Source: Bradyrhizobium sp. RP6
GTDB taxonomy: Bacteria; Pseudomonadota; Alphaproteobacteria; Rhizobiales; Xanthobacteraceae
Assembly (NCBI RefSeq): GCF_003837805.1
Contig: NZ_RQIT01000005.1
Location: 62,001 to 126,000, forward strand
Reading direction: 5' to 3'
Length of the DNA: 64,000 bases
Below are positions 1 to 9,032 of the stretch, piece after piece. Made by a program: the position numbers and the translations under genes. Under the pieces are notes generated by a model, which was not told the origin of the DNA, searched no databases, and was given only the letters and a program-made list of their open reading frames with translations. Position 1 is the stretch's first letter; every line of letters starts with the position of its first letter.

Positions 1-546
1 CTCGTCCGACAGAAGAAGAGCAATCTCACGATCATCAGCAACGACGCGGCCACGCCGGGCAAAGGGGTCGGCAAGCTGTTTGACGCAACGCTGGTGTCGC
101 GGCTGACCGCCACCCACATCGGCCTCAATCCGAAGGCGCAGCAGCAAATGCTGACGAACCAGGTCGCAGTTGATCTCATTCCGCAGGGCACTTTCGCCGA
201 GCGCATCCGCGCCGGCGGCAGCGGCTTGGGCGGCGTGCTCACGCCGACAGGAGTCGGCACGCTGGTCGCGGAGGGCAAGCGCCAGATCGAAATCGACGGC
301 AGGCCGTATCTGCTCGAAACCGCGCTACGCGCCCAGTTCGCTCTGGTGCATGCCTTCCTCGCCGACTACCTCGGCAATCTCTCCTATGCGTTGACGTCCC
401 GGAATTTCAATCCGGTGATGGCCATGGCGGCCGATACCGTGATCGTGACCGCGGAGCACATCGTGCCCGTGGGCGTCATCGCGCCCGACCACGTCGTGAC
501 ACCGGCACCGCTGGTCGACTATCTCATTACGAACCCCAACGGGTGA
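1..546 (+). CDS. 3-oxoacid CoA-transferase subunit A (5'-truncated by window edge)
   Basis: The frame is open from base 1 with no start codon, so the N-terminal part lies outside the window; 181 residues are visible. It matches the alpha subunit of family I CoA-transferases (AtoD/ScoA/PcaI type), which together with the beta subunit moves CoA between succinyl-CoA or acetyl-CoA and a 3-oxoacid. Supporting stretches are GGSGLGGVLTPTGVGT followed by EGK and the IDGRPYLLE region. The partner subunit follows four bases after the stop, giving an A-B operon. The substrate (acetoacetate, 3-oxoadipate or another acid) cannot be decided from sequence alone, so no symbol is given. Confidence 0.9.
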   Translation, partial: LVRQKKSNLTIISNDAATPGKGVGKLFDATLVSRLTATHIGLNPKAQQQMLTNQVAVDLIPQGTFAERIRAGGSGLGGVLTPTGVGTLVAEGKRQIEIDGRPYLLETALRAQFALVHAFLADYLGNLSYALTSRNFNPVMAMAADTVIVTAEHIVPVGVIAPDHVVTPAPLVDYLITNPNG

Positions 547-550
547 CATC

Positions 551-1201
551 ATGGATGCGCAGGAGATCATCGCCCGACGGGTTGCACGAGAGCTCAAGGC
601 CGGCAACCTCGTCAATCTCGGCATCGGTATTCCGACCCTCGTCGCCAACTATGTCTCGCCCGATTTGAAAGTGTTCTTCCAGTCCGAAAACGGGCTGATA
701 GGCACCGGCCCCATTCCGGAACAGGGACTGGCGCATCCCCTGCTCACCGATGCCGGCGGCCGACCCATCAGTGCCCTGCCGGGCGCAAGCACATTTGACA
801 GCGCCATGTCATTCGCATTGATCCGCGGCGGCCATGTCGACGTCACCGTGCTCGGCGGCCTGCAAGTCGATGCACGCGGACACCTCGCCAACTGGATGAT
901 CCCCGGCAAGATGGTGCCCGGCATGGGTGGCGCGATGGATCTGGTCAGCGGCGCCAAGCGGGTTATCGTCGCCATGCAGCATGCCGCGAAGGGCAAGTCG
1001 AAGATCGTCAAGAATTGCAACCTGCCCCAGACGTCGGACCGCCCGGTGAGCCTGGTGGTCACTGACCTCGCGGTGATCGGCTTTCCGAACGGCAACGCGA
1101 CCCTGCTTGAGACCGCTCCCGGCGTCAGCGTCGGCGAGGTCATGGCAGTCACCGAGGCCGAGCTCATAGTCGGCGACAGCGTCCCTGAAATGAAGATATG
1201 A
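551..1201 (+). CDS. 3-oxoacid CoA-transferase subunit B
   Basis: This 216-residue protein is the usual length for the beta subunit of family I CoA-transferases. The motif SENGLIG near residue 43 carries the glutamate that forms the enzyme-CoA thioester in this family. It begins four bases after the alpha subunit stop and ends in an ATGA overlap with a possible earlier start of the MaoC-like gene, so the three genes form one unit. The subunits act as a cytosolic heteromer in ketone-body or aromatic-acid breakdown. The downstream hydratase suggests acyl-CoA metabolism, but the physiological substrate is not evident. Confidence 0.92.
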   Translation: MDAQEIIARRVARELKAGNLVNLGIGIPTLVANYVSPDLKVFFQSENGLIGTGPIPEQGLAHPLLTDAGGRPISALPGASTFDSAMSFALIRGGHVDVTVLGGLQVDARGHLANWMIPGKMVPGMGGAMDLVSGAKRVIVAMQHAAKGKSKIVKNCNLPQTSDRPVSLVVTDLAVIGFPNGNATLLETAPGVSVGEVMAVTEAELIVGDSVPEMKI

Positions 1202-1212
1202 GCGAGGGAAGC

Positions 1213-1671
1213 ATGCGCATATTCAGCGACTTCAAGGAAATCAAGGCGGCCGTTGGCGCAGAGATCGGGGTGAGCGACTGGATCGAGATCACCCAGGAGT
1301 GGATCAACCAGTTTGCGGAAGCGACCTGCGACGAGCAATGGATTCACGTCGATCAGGAGCGCGCCAGGAAAGAGATGCCCGGCGGCAAGACCATCGCTCA
1401 CGGGCTGTTGTCACTCGCGCTCGCGCCGCTGTTCATTCGATCCGTGATCGGCCTGAAAGGCTTGCGCAATACACTCAACTATGGCGCGGACCGGATCCGC
1501 TATCTCGCGCCCGTGCCGGCTGGATCCAAACTGCGTGGACGCGTGACAATCGCGGAAGCCGAGGACGTTCCGCCCGATGGACTGCGCGTGAATTATCACC
1601 TCGTTATCGAGATCGAAGGCGGCGCGAAGCCGGCCTGTGTCGCCGAGCTGATCGCGCTGCACTATCGTTGA
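1213..1671 (+). CDS. MaoC-like (R)-hydratase/dehydratase family protein
   Basis: A single hot-dog-fold MaoC domain protein of 152 residues. The hydratase-2 type core is visible as the D-E-Q-W-I-H-V-D stretch near residue 43 (an Asp...His pair is typical of R-specific enoyl-CoA hydratases) followed by the conserved GGKTIAHGLLSLAL segment. The start at 1213 is chosen because GAGGGA lies just upstream; an ATG at 1198 overlapping the previous stop is the alternative and adds five residues. Placement after the CoA-transferase subunits suggests hydration or dehydration of a short acyl-CoA. Such enzymes also supply (R)-3-hydroxyacyl-CoA for polyhydroxyalkanoate, which is only a possibility here. Confidence 0.85.
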   Translation: MRIFSDFKEIKAAVGAEIGVSDWIEITQEWINQFAEATCDEQWIHVDQERARKEMPGGKTIAHGLLSLALAPLFIRSVIGLKGLRNTLNYGADRIRYLAPVPAGSKLRGRVTIAEAEDVPPDGLRVNYHLVIEIEGGAKPACVAELIALHYR

Positions 1672-1709
1672 GACATGGTGGGCGCCACAGCCTTCGCCTG
1701 ACAAGCCCG

Positions 1710-1976
1710 TCAGTAAGGGCGTCGGTAGGCGGGATGACCCCAAGCTGGTCTTTGCATCTGGGCAAAGTACGGGTTTATCTCACAGCTGGCCGCACGGCCG
1801 GATGCCGACGCCCGACATTGCGGGATGGATGTGTAGCTGCAGTCGATCCACTCCCCGCCGCCCAGAGATCCCTCATAGACTTTCATGCAGACCGGATATC
1901 GAGGGTCATAGGTCTGAGCATGCCCGGACACAGAATTGATGACCAGCAACACCATGCTCAGCAAGACGATACGCAT
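1710..1976 (-). CDS. DUF3551-type small exported protein
   Basis: An 88-residue protein with an N-terminal signal peptide (MRIVLLSMVLLVINSVSGHA, probable cleavage after HAQ). The mature part has four cysteines and the pattern Y-x2-R-Y-P-V-C-M-K-V-Y followed by D-C-S-Y-T-S-I-P-Q-C. This layout matches DUF3551 proteins, which occur in many copies in Bradyrhizobium; function is unknown. The cysteine pairs suggest disulfides in the periplasm. It lies tail-to-tail with the MaoC-like gene and upstream of nothing obvious on its own strand. Confidence 0.75.
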   Translation of the reverse strand: MRIVLLSMVLLVINSVSGHAQTYDPRYPVCMKVYEGSLGGGEWIDCSYTSIPQCRASASGRAASCEINPYFAQMQRPAWGHPAYRRPY

Positions 1977-2000
1977 CCTCCCTCCCTCGCCTCGCCAAGC

Positions 2001-2789
2001 TCAATCGATGATGTGGTATCCGCCATCGATGTAGAGCACTCCGCCGGTCATGAGCTTGGCGCCGTCGAGCGCCAGGAACGCGGTGGCGTTGCCGACGTCG
2101 TCGATGCTCACCAGGCTCCGCGCCGGTGCTTTCGATTGCGCCTTGTCCATCAGCTCATCAAACTCGGGAATGCCCGAGGCCGCACGGGTGGCCAGCGGTC
2201 CTGGCGAGATTGCATGCACGCGAATCCCCTTCGGGCCCAACTCGGCTGCCGCGTAACGAACCGCCGATTCCAGCGCCGCCTTCGCCACACCCATGATGTT
2301 GTAGTTCTCGACCACCATCTGGCTGCCATAGTAGGTCATGGTGAACATCGTGCCGCCGTTCTTCATCAGCGGCTCGGCCAAATGAGCCATTCGGAGGAAG
2401 GACCAGCAGGAGACCTCCATGGTCTTGAGGAAACCCTCGCGGCCGACGTCGACGACACGGCCGTGCAGTGCCTCCTTGGGCGAGAACGCGATCGAGTGCA
2501 GCAGAAAATCGAGCTGTCCCCATTCCTTCGCGATCCTGTCAAACACCCGTTCCGTCTGGCCTTCGACCATGACGTCGAGCGGCATGAAGATCGGCGCTTC
2601 GAGCGCCTGTGCGAGCGGCTCGACGTGCTTCTTGGCACGATCGTTCAGATAGGTCACCGCCAGCTCGGCACCTAGCGCGCGGAACGCCCTGGCGCAGCCC
2701 CAGGCGATGGATTGGTCGTTTGCGATACCGACGACGAGCCCCTTCTTGCCCTTGAGGGCAACCTTGGTCTCCGGATAGACAGGAATCAT
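2001..2789 (-). CDS. fabI: Enoyl-[acyl-carrier-protein] reductase (NADH), FabI family
   Basis: A 262-residue short-chain dehydrogenase. The family glycine-rich stretch [15 protein letters not shown] starts near residue 17. The catalytic pair is Tyr163 and Lys170 in YNIMGVAK, the FabI Y-x6-K spacing. The C-terminal [14 protein letters not shown] segment is also typical. FabI reduces trans-2-enoyl-ACP in the last step of each fatty-acid elongation cycle. Its start overlaps the acetate kinase stop (ATGA), making it the last gene of the DUF3141-pta-ackA unit. That position is unusual for a housekeeping FabI, so this copy may be a paralog serving this pathway. Confidence 0.93.
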   Translation of the reverse strand: MIPVYPETKVALKGKKGLVVGIANDQSIAWGCARAFRALGAELAVTYLNDRAKKHVEPLAQALEAPIFMPLDVMVEGQTERVFDRIAKEWGQLDFLLHSIAFSPKEALHGRVVDVGREGFLKTMEVSCWSFLRMAHLAEPLMKNGGTMFTMTYYGSQMVVENYNIMGVAKAALESAVRYAAAELGPKGIRVHAISPGPLATRAASGIPEFDELMDKAQSKAPARSLVSIDDVGNATAFLALDGAKLMTGGVLYIDGGYHIID

Positions 2790-4009
2790 GACACCCTCTC
2801 TTGTCTGGGGTTGCTCGATGGCGTGTTCATCAGCACCGACAACGTATGCCGCGCGATCATCAGCTCTTCGTCGGTTGGCACCACGTAAACTGGAATGAGG
2901 CTGTCGGGCTTCGAAATCAGCAGCGCGTGGCGCGAGTTTGGGATAGGATCAAGCGCGACCCCGAGCCAACCGAGCTGCTCGACTACGCGGGCGCGAATGG
3001 TTGCGGAATTCTCGCCGATCCCGGCCGTGAAGACGAAAGCGTCGAGACCTTGCAGAGCGGCTGCCAGCATCCCGGCGTTGAGGCCGATCCGATAGGCGAA
3101 ATAGTCGATCGCGAGCTTTGCTTTGGGATCCTCGCTCTTTTCCAGCTCGCGCATGTCGTTGCTGACACCGGAAAGGCCCTTCAGGCCGCATTCGCGATAC
3201 AGGAAGTCCTGCACGCTCGCGGCCGACATGCCCTTCTCGGCCATGAGGTAGAGCACCACGCCGGGATCAAGCTGGCCCGGCCGCGTTCCCATCGGCAGAC
3301 CGTCCAGAGCCGTAAAGCCCATCGTGCTCTCGACGCTAAGCCCGTCCTTCATCGCGCACATCGACGCGCCACTGCCGAGATGAGCAACGATCACCCGACG
3401 CTTTGCGATCTCGGGCGCAACGCTCGGCAGCGTTCTGGCGATGTACTCGTAGGACAGGCCATGAAAACCGTAGCGCCTCACGCCCTCCGCATGAAGCTGA
3501 TGCGGGATGGCATAGTAGTCCGCCAGGGCACCATGCGTGCGGTGAAATGCGGTATCGAAGCAGGCGACCTGCGGCAGCGCCGGGAAGTTCGTCAGGATCG
3601 AGCGGATCGGCGACAAATTGTGCGGCTGGTGCAGCGGTGCAAGATTGGTAAAGCGCTCGAGCCGGGCCACCACGCCGTGGTCGATCAAGACCGGCTTGTC
3701 GTGGTCCGGGCCCCCATGCACCACCCGATGTCCGACCGCAATGGGGTGAATGCGCAGCTCCTCGCGCAGCCACTCACCGGCGACGCCCATCGCAGTTGAA
3801 ACGTCCGGCACCGCCTCGATCGGATAGGCGCGGTCGGCAATGGGATCGCCCGCAGCGCCGCTTGCCTTCAGCCGGGGACGGCTGCCGATGCCATCCATCT
3901 GGCCCTTGATTTGTCGCCGTAGCCGGCCCTCACCTTCGACCGAGAAGATCTGGAACTTGACGCTCGAGGAGCCGGCGTTGACGACGAGGATCGTATCCAT
4001 GGCGATCAT
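2786..4009 (-). CDS. ackA: Acetate kinase (acetate/butyrate kinase family)
   Basis: A 407-residue acetokinase-family enzyme that converts acetyl-phosphate plus ADP to acetate plus ATP. The N-terminal phosphate motif [14 protein letters not shown], the central [11 protein letters not shown] and the [20 protein letters not shown] segment are diagnostic. The start at 4009 makes an ATGA overlap with the pta stop; an ATG three codons later (4000) is an alternative. It is also overlapped by fabI at its end, so translation of pta, ackA and fabI is probably coupled. Together with Pta it forms the substrate-level phosphorylation pathway often used when oxygen is scarce. Confidence 0.94.
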   Translation of the reverse strand: MIAMDTILVVNAGSSSVKFQIFSVEGEGRLRRQIKGQMDGIGSRPRLKASGAAGDPIADRAYPIEAVPDVSTAMGVAGEWLREELRIHPIAVGHRVVHGGPDHDKPVLIDHGVVARLERFTNLAPLHQPHNLSPIRSILTNFPALPQVACFDTAFHRTHGALADYYAIPHQLHAEGVRRYGFHGLSYEYIARTLPSVAPEIAKRRVIVAHLGSGASMCAMKDGLSVESTMGFTALDGLPMGTRPGQLDPGVVLYLMAEKGMSAASVQDFLYRECGLKGLSGVSNDMRELEKSEDPKAKLAIDYFAYRIGLNAGMLAAALQGLDAFVFTAGIGENSATIRARVVEQLGWLGVALDPIPNSRHALLISKPDSLIPVYVVPTDEELMIARHTLSVLMNTPSSNPRQERVS

Positions 4010-4968
4010 GCAGCTATCGTTGGCGCATGCTGGCGGCGCGCGTTGGCATAAAGCGATGCCACTGCGCAAGATGCCATTCGCGCACGCGGCGTATCGGCCC
4101 GCGAAGTCAGGACGACCGGCACGCGGGCGCCGAGCACGATGCCGGCGCCATCGGCCTTGGCGAAATATGCAAGATTCTTTGCCAGCATATTGCCGGCCTC
4201 AAGATCGGGAACGACCAGGATCTGGGCCCGACCGGCGACCTCGGACTTGATGCCCTTGATGCGCGCCGCCTCGAGGTCGATCGCATTGTCGAAGGCCAGG
4301 GGTCCATCGAGCACACCGCCGGTGATCTGGCCGCGATCGGCCATCTTGCAGAGCGCAGCCGCCTCGATCGTTGATGGAATTTTGGAGGTGACGGTCTCGA
4401 CCGCCGACAGGATGGCGACGCGCGGCGCCTTGCCGAAGCCAGCCTGCGTGTAAAGATCGATCGCATTCTGGATGATGTCGCGCTTGGCGTCGAGGTCGGG
4501 AAAGATGTTGATGGCAGCGTCCGTCACGAACAAGGTCTCGGCGTAGGCCGGCACGTCCATGACGAACACGTGACTGATCCGGCGATCGGTGCGCAGACCT
4601 CCTGCCTTTGCGGTGACCGCCCGCATCAACTCGTCAGTATGCAGGCTGCCCTTCATCAGTATCTCGCCCTTCGCGGCGTGGATCAGCTCGACCCCTTTGG
4701 CGGCAGCGTCCTCGCTATGCGCGGCATCGACGATCTCAAACCCCGAGATGTCGAGATCGAGCTTTCTCGCCGTGTCTCTGACCTTGCCCTCGGGACCGAC
4801 CAGGATCGGCCGGATGATCCCGGCCTGTGCGCTGTCGACCGCCCCACGGAGCGAAGTCTCGTCGCAGGGATGCACCACCACGGTCAGGACCGGAGGGACG
4901 GACTTGGCTGCCGCAATCAGCCGATCATACTTGCTGGGGGATTGCGAGTGCCCGATTTCGGCTGCCAT
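4006..4968 (-). CDS. pta: Phosphate acetyl/butyryltransferase
   Basis: A 320-residue single-domain protein of the PTA/PTB family, lacking the extra N-terminal domain of long Pta enzymes. Recognisable segments are [31 protein letters not shown] (here [14 protein letters not shown]) and [19 protein letters not shown]. It interconverts acyl-CoA and acyl-phosphate; acetyl versus butyryl preference cannot be told from sequence. The gene lies 29 bases after DUF3141 and overlaps ackA by four bases. The Pta-AckA pair immediately suggests conversion of acyl-CoA to acid with ATP gain, or the reverse for acid assimilation. Confidence 0.92.
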   Translation of the reverse strand: MAAEIGHSQSPSKYDRLIAAAKSVPPVLTVVVHPCDETSLRGAVDSAQAGIIRPILVGPEGKVRDTARKLDLDISGFEIVDAAHSEDAAAKGVELIHAAKGEILMKGSLHTDELMRAVTAKAGGLRTDRRISHVFVMDVPAYAETLFVTDAAINIFPDLDAKRDIIQNAIDLYTQAGFGKAPRVAILSAVETVTSKIPSTIEAAALCKMADRGQITGGVLDGPLAFDNAIDLEAARIKGIKSEVAGRAQILVVPDLEAGNMLAKNLAYFAKADGAGIVLGARVPVVLTSRADTPRARMASCAVASLYANARRQHAPTIAA

Positions 4969-4997
4969 GATTCTGCTCCCGATCCTCTGAACGGCCG

Positions 4998-7217
4998 CTA
5001 CGATGCTTTCGCCTGGTCGAAAGGGGCAACTTTGCTCTCGCTCCCCCCTCCCGTCTCGATGCCAAGAAGCGCCGCAATCCGCTGAAGGCGCCTTGCGGGC
5101 TCACCGACAAGCTCGCCGCTGGCGGAGAGCACGTCCCGCATCGATTCGAACAGAGCTCGGCGCTGATTGATGTCATCAGGGAGCATTTTTGAGATGGCTG
5201 CGAGGGCTCCCTCCTGGTCCAGGAGCAGAATGAAGAACTGCTCTCGGACAAGCATCTTGAACTCGGAGAGCGACAGGCGAGGCCCACTGTAGTCCCGCCG
5301 CACGCGGCGGAGCGCCTCGATGCTGCGCTCGTCCACCATTCCGCGTGCCGAGCCGATGTAGAGCAGGCTTCGAATGGCGGCCTCGCGAGGACCGCCCTTG
5401 CCGACCCTTGATTTCAGCTCGGCAATCCGCTTCTCGAGCATCGCCCGGTGCTCGACGGACATCTCGCGCCGGCGCGAGACTTCCAACTTCGGATCGATTC
5501 CCACCGCCGCCTGCAAGGCAGGCGATCCGTAGACGTTGAGGAAGACCGTTTCGCTCAGCGCCTCGGTTGCGTCGCGCCAGCTATCGAGCGCGTGGACGAT
5601 CTGCTTGGACATCTGCTCCTGGAAGGCCAGGAACGGGTTGTCCTTCGACACCGGCTTGCGCTTGCCCTCGATCTCCTCCGCGACCGACTTGACCGTCGCC
5701 ATCAGCGGATTCCGACTGCTAAAGAGCTCATACTGCAGCCGCAGCGGATGCAGGTTGCGCATCGTTTCCGCCACTTGCGGGGTCACGACCTTCTTGATCC
5801 AGGGCTGAACAAATTTCCGGTAAGCCGCCAGATTGAGCTCGGAGACGCGCTTTGCGGCGGCGAAGCGCCGCTCGTCCTCCGGCGAATTGCCGCCCATGGC
5901 CCGGATATCATCGAGCGTGCGCGCCTCGCAACGCATCACCCATTTGCCGACGACCAGATCCGAGCTCTTCGTCTCCTCGTCCTTGGCCTCGAAGGTTGCC
6001 TCATAGAGCCCCGGCGGCAGCACATCGATCAAATCGATGTTCTCGGAGAATTCCGCATGCTCCTTCTTGGCGACGCCGCCGGAGACGAAAATGCCGAGAT
6101 GGCCGACGCTCTGATGAACCGTATAGACGATGGTCTGCCCATACGCCCTGATCTCATCGACGTCCGCGTAGCAATCGAGGATCCAGTCCAGCGCTTGTTG
6201 CGGGGGCGTGACGTTGTCGCCTTCGGAACAGAATACCAGAATGGGCGACCGGATATTGCGAAGATCGACCCTCTCGCCATTTGACATCTCGATCTTGCCG
6301 GCGGCGAGGTTGTTGCCGATGAACAGTTCATCGACGATGAACTGGATTTCCTCGGCGTTCAGGTTGACGTGACCGCCCCACCAGCGCTCGAATTCGAGAT
6401 AACGGTCCGCTTCGGTGTCGGCCTTCGAATAGACGTTGTACTGCTTGGTCCACAGGGTGTTGGACGGATTCTGGTTCTCGAAATTCTGCACCAGCCAGGC
6501 GCCGTCGAACTTGCCCGCGCCGAGATCGCTGGCGAGCGCCGTCAGCCAGCTTCCGCCCAGAAGACCGCCCGAATAGCGCATCGGATATTTGCCGTGCACA
6601 CCCGCCCAATAGGCGAGCGGCGCGCCGGCGATGATGATCGGTCCGAACAGTTCGGGCCGCAACGATGCCAGGATCATCACGGCCCAGCCGGCCTGGCAGT
6701 TGCCGATCACGCAGGGTTTGCCGTCGGCTTTTGGATGCAGGCTGATGACTTTCTCGATGAACAGCGCCTCGGCGCGGGCGATGCGCTCGATCGTCTGTCC
6801 CGGCATCGGCTCGGGCAGGAAGCCGACGAAATAGCAGGGGTGACCCGCCTTCATCGCGACGCCGATCTCGCTGTCGGCCTTGAAGCCGCCGATGCCCGGG
6901 CCGTGTCCGGCGCGCGGATCGACCACGATGAACGGCCGCCGCTCGGGATCGATCTCGACGCCGTGGGGCGGAATGATGCGGACCAATGCATAGTTGACCG
7001 GCTCGTCGAGCTTGCGGCCATCGATGATCAGTTCAGCGGCATATTGCAGGACGTGCGGAGCGGTCTGCGCGAGATGCTCGCGGTACTGATCGCCGCGTCG
7101 GCGCATGATGTCCAGGAAGAGCACACTGCGCTGCCCGGCATCGACTAGATATTCGACAGCCGAGGCGACGAGCCCGGACATGGGACCACCTGGCAGATTT
7201 GGAGTTTCCATCGACAT
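4998..7217 (-). CDS. DUF3141 protein with PhaC-like alpha/beta-hydrolase domain
   Basis: A 739-residue protein from the ATG at 7217 (MSMETPN), chosen because the region upstream is the promoter with a FixK-type box. The N-terminal half is an alpha/beta hydrolase resembling polyhydroxyalkanoate synthase: GNCQAG at 172-177 gives Cys174 as nucleophile, with Asp334 in SEGDNVTPP and His373 in VGHLGIF as likely triad partners. The C-terminal half is helical and charged, without a recognised catalytic motif. DUF3141 proteins are annotated as hydroxyalkanoate synthase-like but have no established reaction. It heads the unit with pta, ackA and fabI, linking it to acyl-CoA or acyl-phosphate flow. Confidence 0.85.
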   Translation of the reverse strand: MSMETPNLPGGPMSGLVASAVEYLVDAGQRSVLFLDIMRRRGDQYREHLAQTAPHVLQYAAELIIDGRKLDEPVNYALVRIIPPHGVEIDPERRPFIVVDPRAGHGPGIGGFKADSEIGVAMKAGHPCYFVGFLPEPMPGQTIERIARAEALFIEKVISLHPKADGKPCVIGNCQAGWAVMILASLRPELFGPIIIAGAPLAYWAGVHGKYPMRYSGGLLGGSWLTALASDLGAGKFDGAWLVQNFENQNPSNTLWTKQYNVYSKADTEADRYLEFERWWGGHVNLNAEEIQFIVDELFIGNNLAAGKIEMSNGERVDLRNIRSPILVFCSEGDNVTPPQQALDWILDCYADVDEIRAYGQTIVYTVHQSVGHLGIFVSGGVAKKEHAEFSENIDLIDVLPPGLYEATFEAKDEETKSSDLVVGKWVMRCEARTLDDIRAMGGNSPEDERRFAAAKRVSELNLAAYRKFVQPWIKKVVTPQVAETMRNLHPLRLQYELFSSRNPLMATVKSVAEEIEGKRKPVSKDNPFLAFQEQMSKQIVHALDSWRDATEALSETVFLNVYGSPALQAAVGIDPKLEVSRRREMSVEHRAMLEKRIAELKSRVGKGGPREAAIRSLLYIGSARGMVDERSIEALRRVRRDYSGPRLSLSEFKMLVREQFFILLLDQEGALAAISKMLPDDINQRRALFESMRDVLSASGELVGEPARRLQRIAALLGIETGGGSESKVAPFDQAKAS

Positions 7218-7271
7218 GTTCCGATCTCTGTTGTCCGCATCATCATTGAGAGGCCGTGGCGAGGGGATACG

Positions 7272-7285
7272 TTGACTTAGGTCAA
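7272..7285. promoter_or_regulatory. FixK/FNR-type box upstream of DUF3141-pta-ackA-fabI
   Basis: TTGACTTAGGTCAA is a perfect TTGA-N6-TCAA palindrome, the core of FNR/FixK sites. Its centre is about 61 bases upstream of the DUF3141 start. A class II arrangement (box centred at -41.5) would put the transcript start near 7237 and leave a 20-base leader. The box overlaps the stop codon of the AI-2E family gene, so the regulatory site is embedded in the end of the upstream gene. In Bradyrhizobium, FixK2 activates genes in micro-oxic conditions through such boxes; that this one is used is inference. Confidence 0.7.
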
Positions 7286-8370
7286 CGGTCGGCCGTATTG
7301 CGGATCGGGCCGGAACGGTCCGTAGCAATCCACGCCACAGTAAGTTCCCAAGCCACAGACAACACGATTGGACCTACGAACAGGCCAACGATCCCATGTG
7401 CGAGGGTCCCGCCGATCACACCGACTAGGATCACAAGCGTGGGCGTGGTGAGACCTCGGCCCATCAGCAGTGGCTTCAACACGTTGTCGAGCAGACCGAC
7501 AACGATCAGGAACAGCGTCAGCAGAGCTGCCGTGGTGACGTCCTTTGCAGTCCAGATCCATAGGATCACGGGCAGCATGACGACCGCAGCGCCGATCTGC
7601 ACAATCGAAAGCAGCAGCACAATGAATGCCAAAAGGCCGGCGATCGGAATACCGGCCAGCTTGAAGCCAATACCGGCGAGCAGAGCCTGGATGACCGCGA
7701 TACCTATCACGCCCTGAGCCACCGCGCGGATAGTTGCGCCTGCCAGATCCAGGAAGTGTTCGCTTTGCTCCGGGACGATCCGCGACAGGAATCCCCGTCC
7801 CGCGGCGACGAGCAGCCGCCCAAACGGCAGCATGAACCCAGCCACTGCCACCGACAGCAGAAACTTGATCGCGCCAATGCCGGCATCGCCCGCAAATCCC
7901 AGCAGCATTCCGGCGATCGGCTTCAGGTAAGGGGTCACTTGGCGCAGCACCAGCCGGATGTTCGACGACGCCTCGTCCCAGAATTCGTAGAGCGCCGATC
8001 CGATCAGCGGCCAGTTTTTGACCGCCTCCGGCGGAGAGGGGATCCTGAACTCTCCGGCAATCAACTGTCCTGCGAAATCCTTGATTCCTTCGACCGCGCC
8101 CACGCCGAGCCACGCTGCCGGCCCGATGAGAATTGCTAGGTTGACGCCGGTGAGGAGCCCGGCTGCAAGCTTCGGACGGCCGCCCAGGATCTTTGCCAGC
8201 CTGACGAAGATGGGGTTGAACGCTACGGCAAGCACCAGGGCCCAGGCAAGGATCGTTCCAAACGGGCGTATCAGAACGAACGTCCATGTGATCAACAAAG
8301 CCAGCAATCCGAGACGGATGACGAGGCGGATCAACTCTTCTTCTAGGAAAAGCTGGCGCAACGACCTCAC
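7282..8370 (-). CDS. AI-2E family transporter (PerM/TqsA type)
   Basis: A 362-residue inner-membrane protein with about eight hydrophobic segments. Features typical of the AI-2E/UPF0118 family are the N-terminal pair of helices with ILAWALVLAVAFNP, the long central loop, and the C-terminal LDNVLKPLLMGRG and GGTLAHGIVGLFVGPIVL stretches. The GTG at 8370 is taken as start because it gives a GTGA overlap with the preceding gene; a longer reading upstream lies inside that gene. Members export small molecules or ions, and some exchange Na+ for H+, so autoinducer transport should not be assumed. It is the third gene of the DUF2254 unit. Confidence 0.85.
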   Translation of the reverse strand: MRSLRQLFLEEELIRLVIRLGLLALLITWTFVLIRPFGTILAWALVLAVAFNPIFVRLAKILGGRPKLAAGLLTGVNLAILIGPAAWLGVGAVEGIKDFAGQLIAGEFRIPSPPEAVKNWPLIGSALYEFWDEASSNIRLVLRQVTPYLKPIAGMLLGFAGDAGIGAIKFLLSVAVAGFMLPFGRLLVAAGRGFLSRIVPEQSEHFLDLAGATIRAVAQGVIGIAVIQALLAGIGFKLAGIPIAGLLAFIVLLLSIVQIGAAVVMLPVILWIWTAKDVTTAALLTLFLIVVGLLDNVLKPLLMGRGLTTPTLVILVGVIGGTLAHGIVGLFVGPIVLSVAWELTVAWIATDRSGPIRNTADR

Positions 8371-9032
8371 GGGCGCACCTCGCCCTCGTCTTTCTTGATC
8401 CAGATGTTGACGCTCACCAGGAGTACCCAGAACGGAAAGACGACGAGGCTCCAGTCGATGTAGTAGCTTCCGATGAGGAGGACGGCCGCGACTGCATACC
8501 CGCCGTAGGCCAGCCACCGCGGCGTGAGACCCGTGTAGAGGGCGATCGTCGACGTCGTCATCATGAACACGGAGGCGGTCTTGACGAGGTAGATGTTGAC
8601 CATTCCGTACGCCAGGCCGCGGCCGAAATGGAATGTCGCGGAGTTGATCAGCACGCCCGGCGCGGCGTGGAAAGCCAGAATGACGGCGCCGATCACCGCG
8701 GCGGCGGCGAACAACATGGCCAGCATCAGGACGGCGCTGCCGAAGAAGATCGTCGCAAAGAACTGGTCCTCACGGGTGCCGAGGCGGTCGCGCAGAAAGC
8801 CGACAAACCACAGAAATGCCACGCCCGCGAAAGGCACGAGGTTCAATGCCAATGCGACGTTGCCGGTGCCTCCCTGCAGCCAGGCACCCGGTTCGAGCGG
8901 ATCGGGCGGCACAGACCGCCGCATCAACCAGAACACGGCGAGTAGCAGCACCGAAAACAGGATCCCCGCCGCGGCCGCCACGCGCGGGGCTCGCAGTTTC
9001 GCCTGCGTCAATCCGGTTGCTTGGGTGATCAC
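8367..9032 (-). CDS. Six-helix integral membrane protein, unknown function
   Basis: A 221-residue protein starting with GTG, overlapping the DUF2254 stop (GTGA) and the AI-2E gene start (GTGA). Roughly six hydrophobic segments are seen, starting with AAAAGILFSVLLLAVFWLM, then FAGVAFLWFVGF, AVLMLAMLFAAAAVIGAVIL and three more near the C-terminus. The last helix is followed by a short charged tail (KKDEGEVRP). I do not recognise a named family. The double four-base overlap indicates translational coupling and suggests that the three membrane proteins work together, possibly in an envelope or ion-handling role under oxygen limitation. Confidence 0.8.
   Translation of the reverse strand: MITQATGLTQAKLRAPRVAAAAGILFSVLLLAVFWLMRRSVPPDPLEPGAWLQGGTGNVALALNLVPFAGVAFLWFVGFLRDRLGTREDQFFATIFFGSAVLMLAMLFAAAAVIGAVILAFHAAPGVLINSATFHFGRGLAYGMVNIYLVKTASVFMMTTSTIALYTGLTPRWLAYGGYAVAAVLLIGSYYIDWSLVVFPFWVLLVSVNIWIKKDEGEVRP

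Noticed and set aside
1299..2675. A 458-codon plus-strand frame across MaoC, DUF3551 and FabI
   Set aside because: Runs through three well-supported genes on either strand and has no motifs.
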